A stretch of DNA of 64,000 bases, taken from positions 186,001 through 250,000 of the forward strand of contig JBANDB010000001.1 in assembly GCA_037576215.1 (NCBI GenBank), read 5' to 3'. This stretch comes from Armillaria gallica. Lineage: Eukaryota; Basidiomycota; Agaricomycetes; Agaricales; Physalacriaceae. The notes below the pieces were generated by a model. The model worked only from the letters and a program-made list of their open reading frames with translations. It ran no database searches and was not told the DNA's origin. Of this stretch, positions 35,561 through 46,407 are shown in pieces; position 1 is the stretch's first letter; each line of letters begins with the position of its first letter. A program made the position numbers and the translations under genes.

Positions 35561-35867
35561 ATACTTACAGACAGTACTCTACAGGAAAATATTCAACTAA
35601 TGATACGAGGTCGATGTAGAAATGGGTAATGTCGCTATCTTCAGGAAACCATTGAGACGAGCTCTGAAGAGTTGATGGCTCTGACCAGAGAACTTGTATT
35701 TGCAGATTTGCAGAAGACATCGTGACTGGAGAAATGTAGCTAAGCTGGATTGGCTTAATTTCGTCACCTGAGAAAATTCCCCTTATTTTGGAAAGGCTTC
35801 CAACTGACAGGACGTTAACAGGTGGGCCGTCCATAGGTGCGGCACAATGATGAGGAAAAAGCAAAAG

Positions 35868-36088
35868 TTATTGTGAGTGTGGGCTCAACTTTGTAGATGC
35901 TGATGGCTGTCCTCAGCGCATCAGAGGCAGTGGTGAAGTGGTTACTGGAAAAAGACACTTTCTGGGACCTGAGATTGAGGGTGATCCCGTACATACCATC
36001 GGTGATATTGGGCAATTTCCAGACAGGTTCGGGGTCTATGGAGCCTTCCATATGATTTCTATCATGCAGGACTTGTCGTTAAGTCCTA
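35868..36088 (+). pseudogene. Orphan family A relic, copy A3
   Basis: Plus-strand frame GLNFVDADGCPQRI..., EIEGD, FPDRFGVYG matches the C-terminal half of A1 (GLDIVDEDGNPQHV, ETEGK, SPERFRIYG). After one frameshift it goes on as YDFYHAGLVVKSYT against YDFYHQGRFVRSYT in A1. Homology stops exactly where the CACTA-like terminus begins (about 36086). The upstream region to 35565 may hold more of the gene but is too diverged to follow; opposed minus-strand ORFs here are shadows. Confidence 0.65.
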
Positions 36089-36140
36089 CACTAGTGGGGT
36101 GAGGGCCATCGCATTCACGTGGTAGGTCCGAGTCCTATGT
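36086..36140 (+). repeat. CACTA-like terminus next to USP relic
   Basis: CACTAGTGGGGTGAGGGCC, then ATCGC...GTCCGAGTCCTATGTAT. The same ~55 bp, inverted, lies at 63590-63648 downstream of the intact USP gene. Both start with or near CACTA, the hallmark of CACTA superfamily ends. The element would extend rightward from here, away from the Tnp2 gene. Confidence 0.6.
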
Positions 36141-36153
36141 ATCTATCTAATAT

Positions 36154-36915
36154 TTATAAGTCGGCCTGACGATACATTAAGATGTCAGGCTTTTTCCTGG
36201 CACTGTCTCGTGTCATGTCCACCCCGTCGATGTACCAAACACACCTCCATCTGTAATACACGACACCCACTATTTTGTAATGGACCGCATGTCCATCGAC
36301 TATGATCTGTATGCCTTCGTCAGGAGTGGTAGTCGCATGCGCCATGAATACAGTAAAGATTGGTGGGGCTACATGGTATGTGTATCTCTTGTACGTGTTT
36401 AACCCACAGTATTCGCATCCCGAGCCGTCCCCTGCTGGTAGTGGCATAGCCGCGCAGATGTTTATGTACTGCTGCAGGGTGTCTAGAGGGATACGGCGGA
36501 CAGATGTGGGCTCTATCGCGCAGTAGTGCTGCATGGAGTGCTCGAAGACACGATTTTCGTCACAGAATACAGATACAGTCAAGAAAATCTTAGGGCTTCT
36601 GGTCCAGCGGGTCATGACAGCTTCGCAGTAGTTTAGTTTGACCGTATATGAACACACATGGAACCTCTCTGTGCAGTTTCCTTCTTATGAATTCTCTGAC
36701 CTCCTCTAACAAATAGGCTCTGTTGTTGAAACTTTGGGACGACTTGGCCATCAGGGGAGCCAGTCGTTGCGCTTGTCATTAGACGCGACCGAAAATTTGA
36801 CAGGTCGCATGTTCCACATGTTGTATATTACAAACAATGTCACGTCCTATGCACAGCTGTTGCTATGTCATCTACAACCCACGGGAGATGGCTGTGATGG
36901 TGAATATCGTGCAGC
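36154..36915 (-). pseudogene. Ubiquitin-specific-protease-like gene, decayed copy
   Basis: Homologue of the intact gene at 62385-63572. The Cys box is still visible on the minus strand near 36850-36910 (PVGCR-stop-HSNSCA-stop, against PIGCKWLNNSCAYN), then TLFVIYNMWNMRP, a frameshift near NDWL, LLEEVREFIRRKLHREV, a second frameshift near 36640, and the C-terminal half 36657-36154 (CEYCGLNTYKRYTYHVAPP, HAVHYKIVGVVYYRWRCVWY). Relative to the intact copy the second His-region residues (HYTARF) are lost. TGG has become TGA in the Cys box. Inactive. Confidence 0.7.
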
Positions 36916-36964
36916 AGAAATGTCATAGACGGTGTGCCGCTTATCAATCGCGTCTTGCTTTCTG

Positions 36965-37518
36965 ACAGAAGATATCGACCCAAACAGAGTTCTCGCACGA
37001 CTTGCTAGCACAAACATGATCCACACTGAAGATAACATTGTAAAATATTACTGGGGCATGCTGGACGGCAGAAAGAAAAGGTGAGCATTGATCTACATTA
37101 GTAAACATGCTCACAGACACGTCGCTGACAGGTATATCCATGCGAAGCAGTCGTTCAGACTAGGGGACATAGCAGAAGCGCAATGCTTGGTGGTATTCAT
37201 AAGAGCAAAGGAGGCAGCGTCAAAATGAAGCTGATCCTCAGGGCACTGGCACTGGTGAACTGTGAGCATGCGATGGTAAGCCGTTTATATACACGATGCA
37301 AATGGACAACGTAGTAAACCATGTAACAGAATGCGGACAGAGAATGAAAGAGAGACACAGAGCATGAAGGATACGGGCATGGTACACAGAAGGTAAAGCG
37401 GAAGGTTGGATTCGAGTACAGTGATGAAGACGAAGAGGAGCAGCCGACGCAGAAATGCTGGAAGGGCAACGAGCAGAAAGCTACAGAAGAAAATGGGGGA
37501 CTACAGATGGAGGACTGA
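36965..37518 (+). pseudogene. Transposon-associated hypothetical gene, 3' part
   Basis: Exons 36965-37080 (DPNRVLARLASTNMIHTEDN), 37132-37275 (SFRLGDIAEAQCLVVFI, then after a one-base shift KMKLILRALALVNCEHAM) and 37330-37518 (NADRE, then KRKVGFEYSDEDEEEQPTQK). Introns 37081-37131 (GTGAGC...GACAG) and 37276-37329 (GTAAGC...AACAG). Proteins with an FR.GD..E.Q motif followed by an RAL.L.NC segment and an acidic tail recur beside DNA transposons in mushroom genomes (recollection, not checked). Lesions: the frameshift in exon 2 and an in-frame TGA at 37345-37347. The 5' exons are missing or overlap the USP relic. Confidence 0.5.
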
Positions 37519-38500
37519 GGGACATTCAGTGAATATGCGGTTGGGTAGACAGAAAAAACAAATATACAACACGAGAAGTAGGCGAATAAAAAAAAACAAG
37601 AGAGACAAATAATGGGGGTAAAGACAAATGAAAGCAAAGAAAGAAAAAACACGGCGAGATTCGGCACGGACACAGAATAATATTAGCAACCAATGAATAC
37701 AACAGTGACACTGTGAATGAAGGCTCGGCGATACTATGAGTAACCACAAAATAACAGCAACGTTTCATGGAGAGAAACTATGTACATCAAAAAATAAGGT
37801 AAAGACAATAAAAAGTTATTGAGGCAACACGTGGGAGTAGATGCGGCAAATGAACATGAGAAAGCCAAAATGGGGAACAGAATGAGATACAACAGTTATG
37901 CACAAAGAAAGGGAATAAAACCATAGTTCATATAGAAAGGAAACAATCGGAGAAAGCAATCGGAAGAAGGCGGGACTGAATAGAAAAGTTCCCACGGCAA
38001 GCTCAGGTGAATAAGTCGGCAAAAGCCATGATGGATTGATTGCCCAAATAGAATTTCCCATGATAAGTTCAGGTTTACATTAGGACCAAAATCCTATATA
38101 CATAGGACTCAGAACTTTCCCACCCGACTTACTGCAGTAGGCTTCATTACGATACTAGAATGAAGTAGCACATATTTTCGTAGCAATGGAAGCTCTCTCA
38201 TGTGCATGCTAAATGGCTGATCAGAAATTGAAATGGATGCGTCTTGAGTATATTGAAAATAGTGACGGAAAAGCTCGGTCTATTGTTGATCGATCAGAAG
38301 TGTCGATCTCAACACGTTTGCAGTTAGGAGTCGCAATTCTTCCTGTTTTACCCCAGATTTTTTCCAAGTCTCGAAACTAATATGAAGGTGAACTCAGCAT
38401 CAGGGAAGGTTGCAAATGAATGTGACGCTGACTAGGGAGTGGATACGAGAGACAGGGACGTTGGAGGGGAGAGGGAAGAGGTCCAAGGAACGGGTACAAC
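37519..38500. other. Purine-rich, no gene recognised
   Basis: About 1 kb strongly biased to A and G on the plus strand up to about 38000. The hydrophobic minus-strand ORFs (37197-37768) are products of this bias (poly-pyrimidine codons) and are not called. Confidence 0.4.
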
Positions 38501-38538
38501 GGAAGGGGGTACCACAAAGATCGACACATTAAACCAGA

Positions 38539-38544
38539 TTTATT
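38539..38544 (-). terminator. Polyadenylation signal of family E copy 2
   Basis: AATAAA on the minus strand, conserved with 18745-18750. Confidence 0.5.
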
Positions 38545-38808
38545 GGAGCTATAGTAATGTTGTTAATATACATGGTAGCATAGGACCGACTAACAGTATA
38601 GAATCAGTTGATATAAGAGACCCCTTGCCTCGCGTAGCAGCTAGTTTTCAACCCCCATATTTTTCAGAGTCATAAGTAAGTAACATATATGATATACATG
38701 CTCGATGTACGCGTTCTTTTCATCAGTGCCCTACGTGGCGAAGTTCACTTTGAACGATACGCAGTCAAAAAAAACCAACCCGTCTTTGAAGGGGAAAGGG
38801 ATACTCAC

Positions 38809-39233
38809 AATTCATCATTAAAATCAACGTGATCGTCCTGGTTGTAGTACACCCTGGCCGAGAGACAGCGGCCCAATGCAAGACGAAACCGATTGAGAGA
38901 CACCTCGATAGATTGACAGGGGAGCCACGCATCCCATCAGTGGGACTGGTCGAAGTGAATCGAACCCAACAAAATTCTATCCATGCTGTATAACTTGAGA
39001 CTCTTGTGAGGATTGCAGCCGTGATTTTGAAGCGATCTTCCCGGAACAATTCAGCCTGAAAGAGGTGAAGAAAAGTGATAGACGTACCTGACAGCCACGA
39101 TACCATTACGAGTCCCGAGAACGCGTCTCAATGTCGACTGGAGGCCGATCAGGCAGGCCCAAACCTCAGCGAGGGCGGAGGCATCCCAGTGGACAAGTTC
39201 ACTTTGCGCTACGACAATGAAAAGGGTGGACAT
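38809..39233 (-). pseudogene. Orphan family E gene, copy E2 (one nonsense codon)
   Basis: Exon 1 39088-39233 (MSTLFIVVAQSELVHWDASA..., ending GIVAVR), intron 39037-39087 (51 bp), exon 2 38809-39036 (SLQNHGCNPHKSLKLYSMDR, LLGSIHFDQSH-stop-WDAWLP, RVYYNQDDHVDFNDEL) followed by a GTGAGT donor. TGA at 38937-38939 replaces the residue that is Trp in E1 (SHW); the adjoining codon shows CGA in E1 and TGG here. Otherwise longer and better preserved than E1. Unrecognised family. Confidence 0.6.
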
Positions 39234-39337
39234 GATTGCTTAAAAAATGGTGTAAGTAGCGGCGTGCCAGAGAGAGAGAGACATATGAATATTAGGAAGC
39301 TGAATGCTTGAGAGCTCATCCGGACCGGGCTCTGGTG

Positions 39338-39343
39338 TTTATA
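39338..39343 (-). promoter_or_regulatory. TATA box of family E copy 2
   Basis: TATAAA on the minus strand 105 bp upstream of ATG 39233, in the same conserved context as 17989-17995. A CACGTG lies a further ~75 bp upstream (about 39417-39422). Confidence 0.6.
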
Positions 39344-39429
39344 TGCGTCCTGGAGGGTTACCGGTTACAGTAATGAGCGCCTATTCAGGCCCGTTGGCGC
39401 GCGTCAAGGTAGATATCACGTGAGGTTTG

Positions 39430-40124
39430 GCGGATACGATAAGATAAGAGATTAGTGGTGGACTGGAGTGGGATGACTGAGAGGTGTGACGGGGCATCAA
39501 AATATTGTTGGTCTCTTGAAAAATCTAGCAGAGCTAGATGGGCGGGTGGTAGTAGACGTTACGTATAGAGACCAGTCATGGGTACGACGGTTGGCAAGGA
39601 TGGAGTCATTAATGGGTAAACGTAGCAAAGGAAACGCACAAAAATGACATTCAGATAGATAGTAATGCAACATGTATCTATGTATCCACGAAAAGGACAC
39701 ATATATAGTAAGCAAAGAGTCCTCAGTTGACAATCGGCCGCATGCAGCGCACTTGATTTTCAGCATCAGAGTTGCCAAGCTTCAAAAACAATATCGACTT
39801 ATTGCTCACCTAAAGGTCTAGCCATGCGGTGCGGCAGCTTGCTTGGTTGCGTCTTTAGATGCCAACCGTGGCTCATGCTTTAGGTGGAGTATCATGTCGG
39901 CACCGGGACTCGCACCTCACGACATGCGTCGTCTGAAGAAGAGTCAGAACGACATCGAGGTAAATGTGCGGACTCGTCCTCCGCTCCGGATCCATCATCA
40001 GTAATGGTTATGTAGGAATCAACCCACCAGTATGGTTCCCAAAGGGTAGAATATCTCTGGTAAGGGTGCAAAGAGGGACACGGGGCAGAAATATTACGGG
40101 GGCACTAAGATGACGATGGTAGAT
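39430..40124. other. No gene recognised
   Basis: About 700 bp beyond the E2 promoter without a supportable gene. Confidence 0.4.
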
Positions 40125-40230
40125 TGCATATATACAACACTTTAAGGCGACAAGGGACAATCAGGATGATTGTGCTGGGTGCTGAATTCCAGATGTCGGG
40201 TTGACATCCTGAATTGCCAGAAGTAGACAA
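40125..40230 (+). repeat. Direct repeat shared with 21980-22110
   Basis: Second copy; see 21980-22110. Confidence 0.55.
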
Positions 40231-40579
40231 AAAAAATATTGCACATCTCCTTGTTTCGCATCCTGAAACGGACAGCTCCGCGGCAGTACCATAACTATTG
40301 TGTAGAAGAAGAGCAGATATATCATAGTTCTGCGAAACGCGAATAATGAAATGCATTAAAAGATCGGTATTTGGACATGGCGCAATCAAACATCTGAAGT
40401 ATGTGGTGAGTCAGGATATCCGCAGATAATTGATGAGCTTGTTGATTGTAGTGCAAAAGCGGGGTCGCAAATTCAACACTTACAAGCAGATATATACTTG
40501 AATGGACGCGCAGCTGTCGAAGATTTGCTGTCCTCTTTGAAGACGTCCTGTTTCAGCGATTGCCGCCACAGAATTTCAT
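40231..40579. other. No gene recognised
   Basis: Short stretch before R1 copy 3; nothing visible. Confidence 0.35.
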
Positions 40580-41560
40580 GCAAGTTCCTATTCTTTACGT
40601 TTCCACGAAAATTACACCCGCTCTGCGAGTTACAAGACACTGCAGCAGACAGTACCACTGTGGAAATAGCGAGTTACATCCTGGCGAGTATCTCAACATG
40701 CCCTAGGGCAGATTGATTCCTTTACACTGAATTGACAGTTCAGCTACATATTCTTCCATAGAGAGTCAGTACTTACCTCACAAACCGTTGCCAGTTCTCG
40801 TCCGAAGAGAGAATACAAGATCCAGAGACCGGAACCAACAGAATCAAGTCTGTGGTATTTTATTGGTTCGAGTCAAGGTGGCTTCTGTAAACGTTGCTTC
40901 AGTTTGCTGCATTGGTGAATCGATATTAGATGTACCGTTGATTTGTACGACATGGCTACGAGTAAGGAATAGTAATGCACCATCCGTAAGCGCAAAGTGG
41001 CAAGAATTTGAGCGGTTCTGAAGTAGACACCTCAGATTATCTGTGAATTGAAAAGATGACCAATCCCAGCCAAAGCGAAGCCCTGGCAAGGGATTGGGCA
41101 GACGTCCGACAGCTTCGAAGTCAACAGTCATGAACACAACATTTTAAACCCCGATGACCTTCTGATTCAAACAAGTACATCAGGGGATGCGACTGTATAG
41201 GCCAGGCCGGCCCGCGACTGTCGTCCTTTGCTTTACCTGTTGTTTCACGACGGCAGTATTCCCTTGTCTGTATCACAGGATTTATTCCGCTGTGTACACG
41301 ACGGCCATCGTAAATATTTCTATGCCACTGTCTAGTTTCTTGTCTCGTGGCTGGGCTGTCAATGTTTTCACTGGTAGAATGCACCTCTCCACTTCCGACA
41401 AGGAAAGAACTCCATGAGAAGCCGTATTTGCGATGCAGATTTTTGGGTCGGGCAGGTAAGAATTTGTGTCTGAATTAATGTGCCCATGGCTTCCATTTAT
41501 TGCTCTGACTTGCTCACTTGATTTATACAGGTAGTAAACGTTGAAATCATAGCGCCGTCT
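40580..41560 (-). repeat. Orphan repeat R1, copy 3
   Basis: Full-length partner of 9530-10330 in the same orientation; shares the blocks around ATCCAGATGCCGGAACCAACA, TTAGATGTACC, TTCTGATYCAAACAAGTACATC and ATTCCGCTGTGTACAC. Contains module copy f. Its D exon end is missing or very diverged. The minus-strand frame VVQINGTSNIDS parallels VIQVNGTSNIAS in copy 1. Confidence 0.6.
41014..41098 (+). repeat. Dispersed ~90-bp module, copy f
   Basis: Module copy inside R1 copy 3. Confidence 0.65.
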
Positions 41561-41703
41561 CTACAACTTCTACTGTCAAACATGGGGCCCAAGTTGTACC
41601 GCAGTTAAATTTGTCTCACACGTCTACGGAAATCACCACATCACACCTGAAATGACCACTATGTGTCGGCCGACACAGCCATGCGATAATTCATTCACTA
41701 TGG

Positions 41704-42405
41704 CTACACTTCTTCTACACAGCAGTAGCTCAGGTACAGCAAGTCAAACAGAAATGTATATGATCTAACGAAACGTCCTTGATGATAGAAGTCATATGGC
41801 ACATCCCCATAAATCCTGAATCTCTCGGGTGATTGTGGAGGAAGTCCATTATCATCGAGGGCAGCCACAATCTTGCCCTCAGTCTCCGGCCATGGAAATC
41901 CCCTTGTACTACTGACCACTTTGGCGTCTCCTCCAACATGTTGAGGGTTGCCATCTTCATCCACGATATCAAGCCCATACAGACGCAGCGGAGGTTGCGA
42001 GATGTTTGGCTTCCAGACTCGTATCTGGAGGGTGGGCGTGAAGGGAAATACCCTGTATAACGCCATCTCGGACGGTAAGGGAGGCGTCTGCTTGGTGATG
42101 AGTGCAGATTATGAGAAGAGAAGAGATAGCCGTACCCAGGGATCATGGTGCAACTGTACATTCGCGAGGGCTTCAGAGTCATGCGTTGATCCAACTGGCC
42201 GTGGAACAACAGGCAGCTCCATGGCGGCCGGGTCATTGTGGATATATATATATTCGAGCACTTGATTCTCGGCGGAGCGATATTCTAGGATTAATCCTCC
42301 TCCAGAACGACTGTCATCGACAGATTGTTGGGGGAAGACCTCACGATAGACTCTGTGTGAGAGGAGTAAGGAAGCCGGGTTGGTTCTGGGTATGTGCAAA
42401 TTCAT
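41704..42405 (-). CDS. Orphan family A protein, copy A1 (217 aa)
   Basis: Intact two-exon gene: exon 1 42136-42405 (ATG 42405; SGGGLILEYRSAENQVLEY, NDPAAMELP, ALANVQLHHDPW), intron 42088-42135 (48 bp, GTACGG...AAGCAG, phase 0), exon 2 41704-42087 (PPLPSEMALYRVFPF, LQIRVWKPN, GLDIVDEDGNPQHVGGDAKV, PERFRIYGDVPYDFYHQG). The intron sits at exactly the same codon as in A2 (47415-48010). Family not recognised; no signal peptide, membrane segment or known catalytic motif seen. TATTTAAG lies about 65 bp upstream of the ATG on the minus strand. The last ~25 residues are hydrophobic and may be read-through into an unrecognised intron. Confidence 0.65.
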
Positions 42406-44179
42406 CTCAGCTGGGGTGATGAATTCTCTCTGACGTTCTGTAGCTAAGGCCCTTAAATACTAGACCGGTAGACAAATGGTTTATGCGATACATTGTTTGC
42501 TGTGGCTGGTCCACAATGCTGCATCCATGTTTCTTTGTCGACAATGTTACCAACACAATTAATAAATTTCTATTATCAACACAATGAACGGCATTTATCA
42601 CCCCAAGTTCAGAAGCTACGACAACTAGTCAAACGGACTTCCGTCTTCTTTTCCGTGGCGCCGAGACTTCGTTCCATGCCCTCTGCCTCTACCCAGGACA
42701 ATGGGATGCCGTTAAACAGTAACTGAGGTACGCTCCATAGATATTGAACTCAAGACCCTTCTGAATCTTGTCATCGGCAGCTGCACCTCCCACTTACCGC
42801 CTAATGCAAGAAAACTAGTCAATGGGGTTGACACAAGCACTCTGACATGACCATCCTATGATGAATGAACAAGCACTCATTCTTTGGCAGGTTTCTAAGC
42901 TATGCTTGACCCCCCTCGAAAAGGCGTAAATGATGCCGTCGCACTTCCAACAGCAGGCAGCATCAAGGAAACTCAATAGCATGCAAACTGGGTCTGAATA
43001 GTCGGTTCTCAGAGCAGGTGTGCAGTGACGGGCACTGCTATTGATAGGATGAGCGTCATGATGTTGATGGAGCGGGTGGGACATGTGGAGTGTCTTTGCG
43101 AGGGGGACACCAAGACATGAGATGACAATCTTTCTGCATTGCAATTGGTGGATATTAGCGTTTCAATGGGGAGAAAGAGATTGATGTAGCAAAGGAGGTG
43201 GCAGGCTTCATATTGGTGGATGACAATTGTAGTGCGATCTTTCCTGCTGTTGAGTAGGGTGAGTCGTTCCTTTTTTCGTGGTTTATTTCTTCTAACTGGT
43301 GTGACCAGGCACATCAATGTTCCATATGGTGCAAGGCCTCCTTTCATTTGGTACAGCTGAGCACAGCTGCGGCCGCCCTGATGCACGTTCAGGGGCTGAG
43401 CAATCCGCTAAATGTAATATTTATCAATATTCTTATGGATGGTGAGCTTTTACCTATGGTGTTGTAGGAGATGGTGTTCATTTCTTCACAGGTCCTCCGA
43501 CTCAGGCATAGATCCCACCATAATGCGACGACCTCCTGGAAAAAGATGCATCAATTATAACGAAATGAATGCTGTATTGTGTCCTCTTCCCAGTTTGGTT
43601 TAGGCGATTATGTTTAGGACATTGTTCGTATACATCTCTGCTCTCAAAAGCTCCAGGAGTCTTATGACAGCAAGGCTCATATCAAGATACGACATAGCGA
43701 CGCTTCGCGCCACTCCCAAACACGACATTCCTTATGCTCATTTTGTCCACGCTGGCCTGTGATGTACTCATTGGCTTCATCGTCGAGGAAGCCCACCTGA
43801 CAAATATTGATCTGACACTTCAACGCTACTACAGGTGCTCTGGCATACCCATTTTTAGTATGACTGATACACTATCAATTTCCACGTTCCACAGCCTGTC
43901 ATATACATACAGTGCCTATGGTTCTCAACCTTAGTCTATCATAGCCGACTTCTTGTGCCGAACCAACATTTTGATCATCGTTCGTCGCTATCCGTGGCAG
44001 TGGGTGTAAGAGACAGTATTTCTTTACTTCAAGTCTTTTTACTCTTTATCGCATTATGGGTGAGAGTCGCTCTACCAGCAGAGTTACTGCACCCAGCCTG
44101 CCTATTCTGCTTCCTGGTTTTCTCCTCCGCTCCCTAGGTATGGTGGATTAGCCTATCTGTATCCTTTGCCATTTCCTCT
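42406..44179. other. No gene recognised
   Basis: About 1.8 kb. Two overlapping minus-strand ORFs (42815-43144 and 43009-43386) have protein-like stretches but no motif or paralogue; 43734-43934 (+) likewise. The right end may contain missing 5' exons of the Pcf11-like relic. Confidence 0.35.
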
Positions 44180-45535
44180 AGCACCAGTTCACCATATTGA
44201 CCCAGCCTCTTTCTGCAAAATTCACAAATCGTCTTGCTGAACTCTCTGTCACTTCTCGCCCTATCATCCAGGGCTCGCCCACAGGTACACCCGTTTTGCA
44301 GATATTGTCGCCCAATGTCTCGAGAACCACATTCGCAGGGTGAGTCTTCCTTTCCTTGTCGTTATCGTCAGCTGCCACTTGCCACTGTTTGACTGATACC
44401 TCATGGTTGTTCGTCTACAATATGTGCGGTGTCGCTGTCATGTATATGTAGTTTGGTTGCATTTTATTGAGTACAACACCACATAAGACTGTCGATAGGC
44501 AATATCGCTCGATATCTTGGCCATCTAGATCTTTAAATTTGTCACAAATTCTTGTTTTCACATTCTGCGGATAGCTGACTAATCATTCAGGTGCCTCCGT
44601 GGATATCAATGAAGCTCCTGGCCTTCTATCTCCTCGATATGATCTCCAAGAATATATATGATCCTTACGCTCGCCACTTTGCCACCTTTGTTGTTCCACT
44701 GTTGCTAGAGACTTATGCTGAAGTTGATCCACCAACTCATAGCAAGATGGAAGAGCTCGTCCTCACCTCATGAACCGGATCACCCTCCAGCAAGGAACTG
44801 TTTGGCATATCTTCTCAAGTGTCAATACAGCGTGGAATATGGGACGATGGAACAACAAGCAGCAGCGTACGTTTCCATGCCAAGCGCAAACCTCATAAGA
44901 CTAAAGCAGCGATTCAGTCTACCAGCTTCCGTGGTTCAACACAGATAACGAAGTCGCCAGTCTTGAGCGAACTGGAATTCATTCTTGGTCAGAAAGAGCG
45001 TGCGCGACAAGCAAATCCTTATGACCTTATCAATCAACAACATATAAGTGTTCTTCAGCAAGTAAGTTGCATGTCAGTCTTTTCCGAATTGGTGCTCATC
45101 GTCATTAACAGCTTTGGAAGCTTGTTGAAACTGGCGTTTCTCAGCAAGAGCTGCAGCAAATCCTTGCCCAGTGACCAGTCCAAACCAGCTTATCTGCTCC
45201 CAGCCAATCACACCCTCCGTCAACGCCACTGCTGCCGCCACCACCCTTAGATGCTATAGAGTCTAAGCCTTCTATTCTGTCCGTGCCGTTGACTTTGACG
45301 CCTGTAACCGATCCGAACGTAGCTCCTGCCAACTACGCCGGCCTTCTGTTGTCTTTACTCAAAGCTGGTGTCATTTCCAACACATGTACGCTGGTCGGTG
45401 CCGGTGCAACCGCGAAAGAAGATAAAGCAGAACCAGATAATGCCCAACATCAAGCAGAGCGCTTACCGAGAGCCGATTCTTGCTTATGATGTCCGATTTA
45501 ACGACGAGTGGAGTAACCAAGGAAGCCTTTCATAG
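44180..45535 (+). pseudogene. Pcf11-like mRNA cleavage factor, decayed intron-containing copy
   Basis: Pcf11 is a nuclear subunit of pre-mRNA cleavage factor IA; its N-terminal CID binds the Pol II tail. CID signature here: exon 1 to 44339 (KFTNRLAELSVTSRPIIQG, then in another frame RFADIVAQCLENHIRR), intron 44340-44590 (251 bp), exon 2 44591-45061 (VPPWISMKLLAFYLLDMISK, DPYARHFATFVVPLLLETY, TGSPSSKELFG). Intron 45062-45111, exon 3 (WKLVETGVSQQELQQILAQ, proline-rich, LLLSLLKAGVISNT, then in another frame SAYREPILAYDVRFND). TGA at 44771-44773 and 45172-45174, and frameshifts near 44270 and 45455. Intron retention argues for segmental duplication, not a processed copy. The functional gene must be elsewhere. 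Confidence 0.65.
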
Positions 45536-46318
45536 GTGAATAATGTCATGAGTCCGAACTCACAGGTTCAAAACGTAAGGTTGATGAGACGGTGCAACCA
45601 CGACATAAGCATAAGCATTTTCTTCTCTGTGTGTAGACATAAGTGCGCATTCTATACTATTTTATCCACGAGAACCCTCTGCATTTTGTACACACTACAT
45701 GCATTTCATTAGATACACCGGCAATACATTATTCTGAGCATTCATGTTGTGTATTTAGCGTGACCAATGGAACAGATTAATTCGATTTCGATTTCGATCC
45801 TTTTAATGAGACTGGCCAGACTTGGACAGCAACTACTACCTAGGAAGAGGGCAAAAATTGCAAATGCGCTTCAGGTGAGTGTCTGCAATAACTTCCACTA
45901 ACCTTTTTAGTATCCCCTCATCGGAACCGGGCCTTTCTATTCTTCCAGGTTATGCTCCTGAATGGCAACAGAACAGGAAACAGATTGCTGATTAGAGCGA
46001 GAACTATTATTCGTGGTTTCGCAGGAGACAGTAATCATATGAAGATATCTGCCATTCTGTATATTTGTTCTTACGGGTTCACCTATATGTATTTCTATCC
46101 TTTTTTGATGAGACTGTGGTTTGAGCGAGGCCGTCAACTGGCATATATCTTTTGTGGCTCGAATATCTATTGGCAACTGTACATGTCAAGTCAAGTGGTG
46201 GACCTCGGGTGTCCGCGGAGTTTCGATGTGATGGCAAACATACAGTCCGACTCGTCCGGACTGGGATGCGCTTGCGCTCTACTCTAGCTACGGACGCGAC
46301 CACTGTTCCTCCTCTTCA
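45536..46318. other. No gene recognised
   Basis: About 780 bp downstream of the Pcf11 relic; overlapping ORFs on both strands near 45950-46300 without motif. Confidence 0.35.
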
Positions 46319-46407
46319 TGCCAGGGCGCCACTTTGGCTGGGGTTCTCGACAACAGTCTTTATAAGCTGAGCTCGTGAAAACCTGGGGTCACTACTTCAG
46401 GATCACT
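46319..46407 (-). repeat. Dispersed ~90-bp module, copy g
   Basis: Reverse orientation, closest to copies a and d; not inside R1. Confidence 0.6.

Noticed and set aside
35815..36051. 78-codon minus-strand ORF with protein-like look
   Set aside because: The plus strand here aligns with orphan family A over about 70 residues, so this ORF is its shadow.
37197..37768. Overlapping hydrophobic minus-strand ORFs suggesting membrane proteins
   Set aside because: They come from a purine-rich plus strand; three frames look equally hydrophobic and no motif is present.
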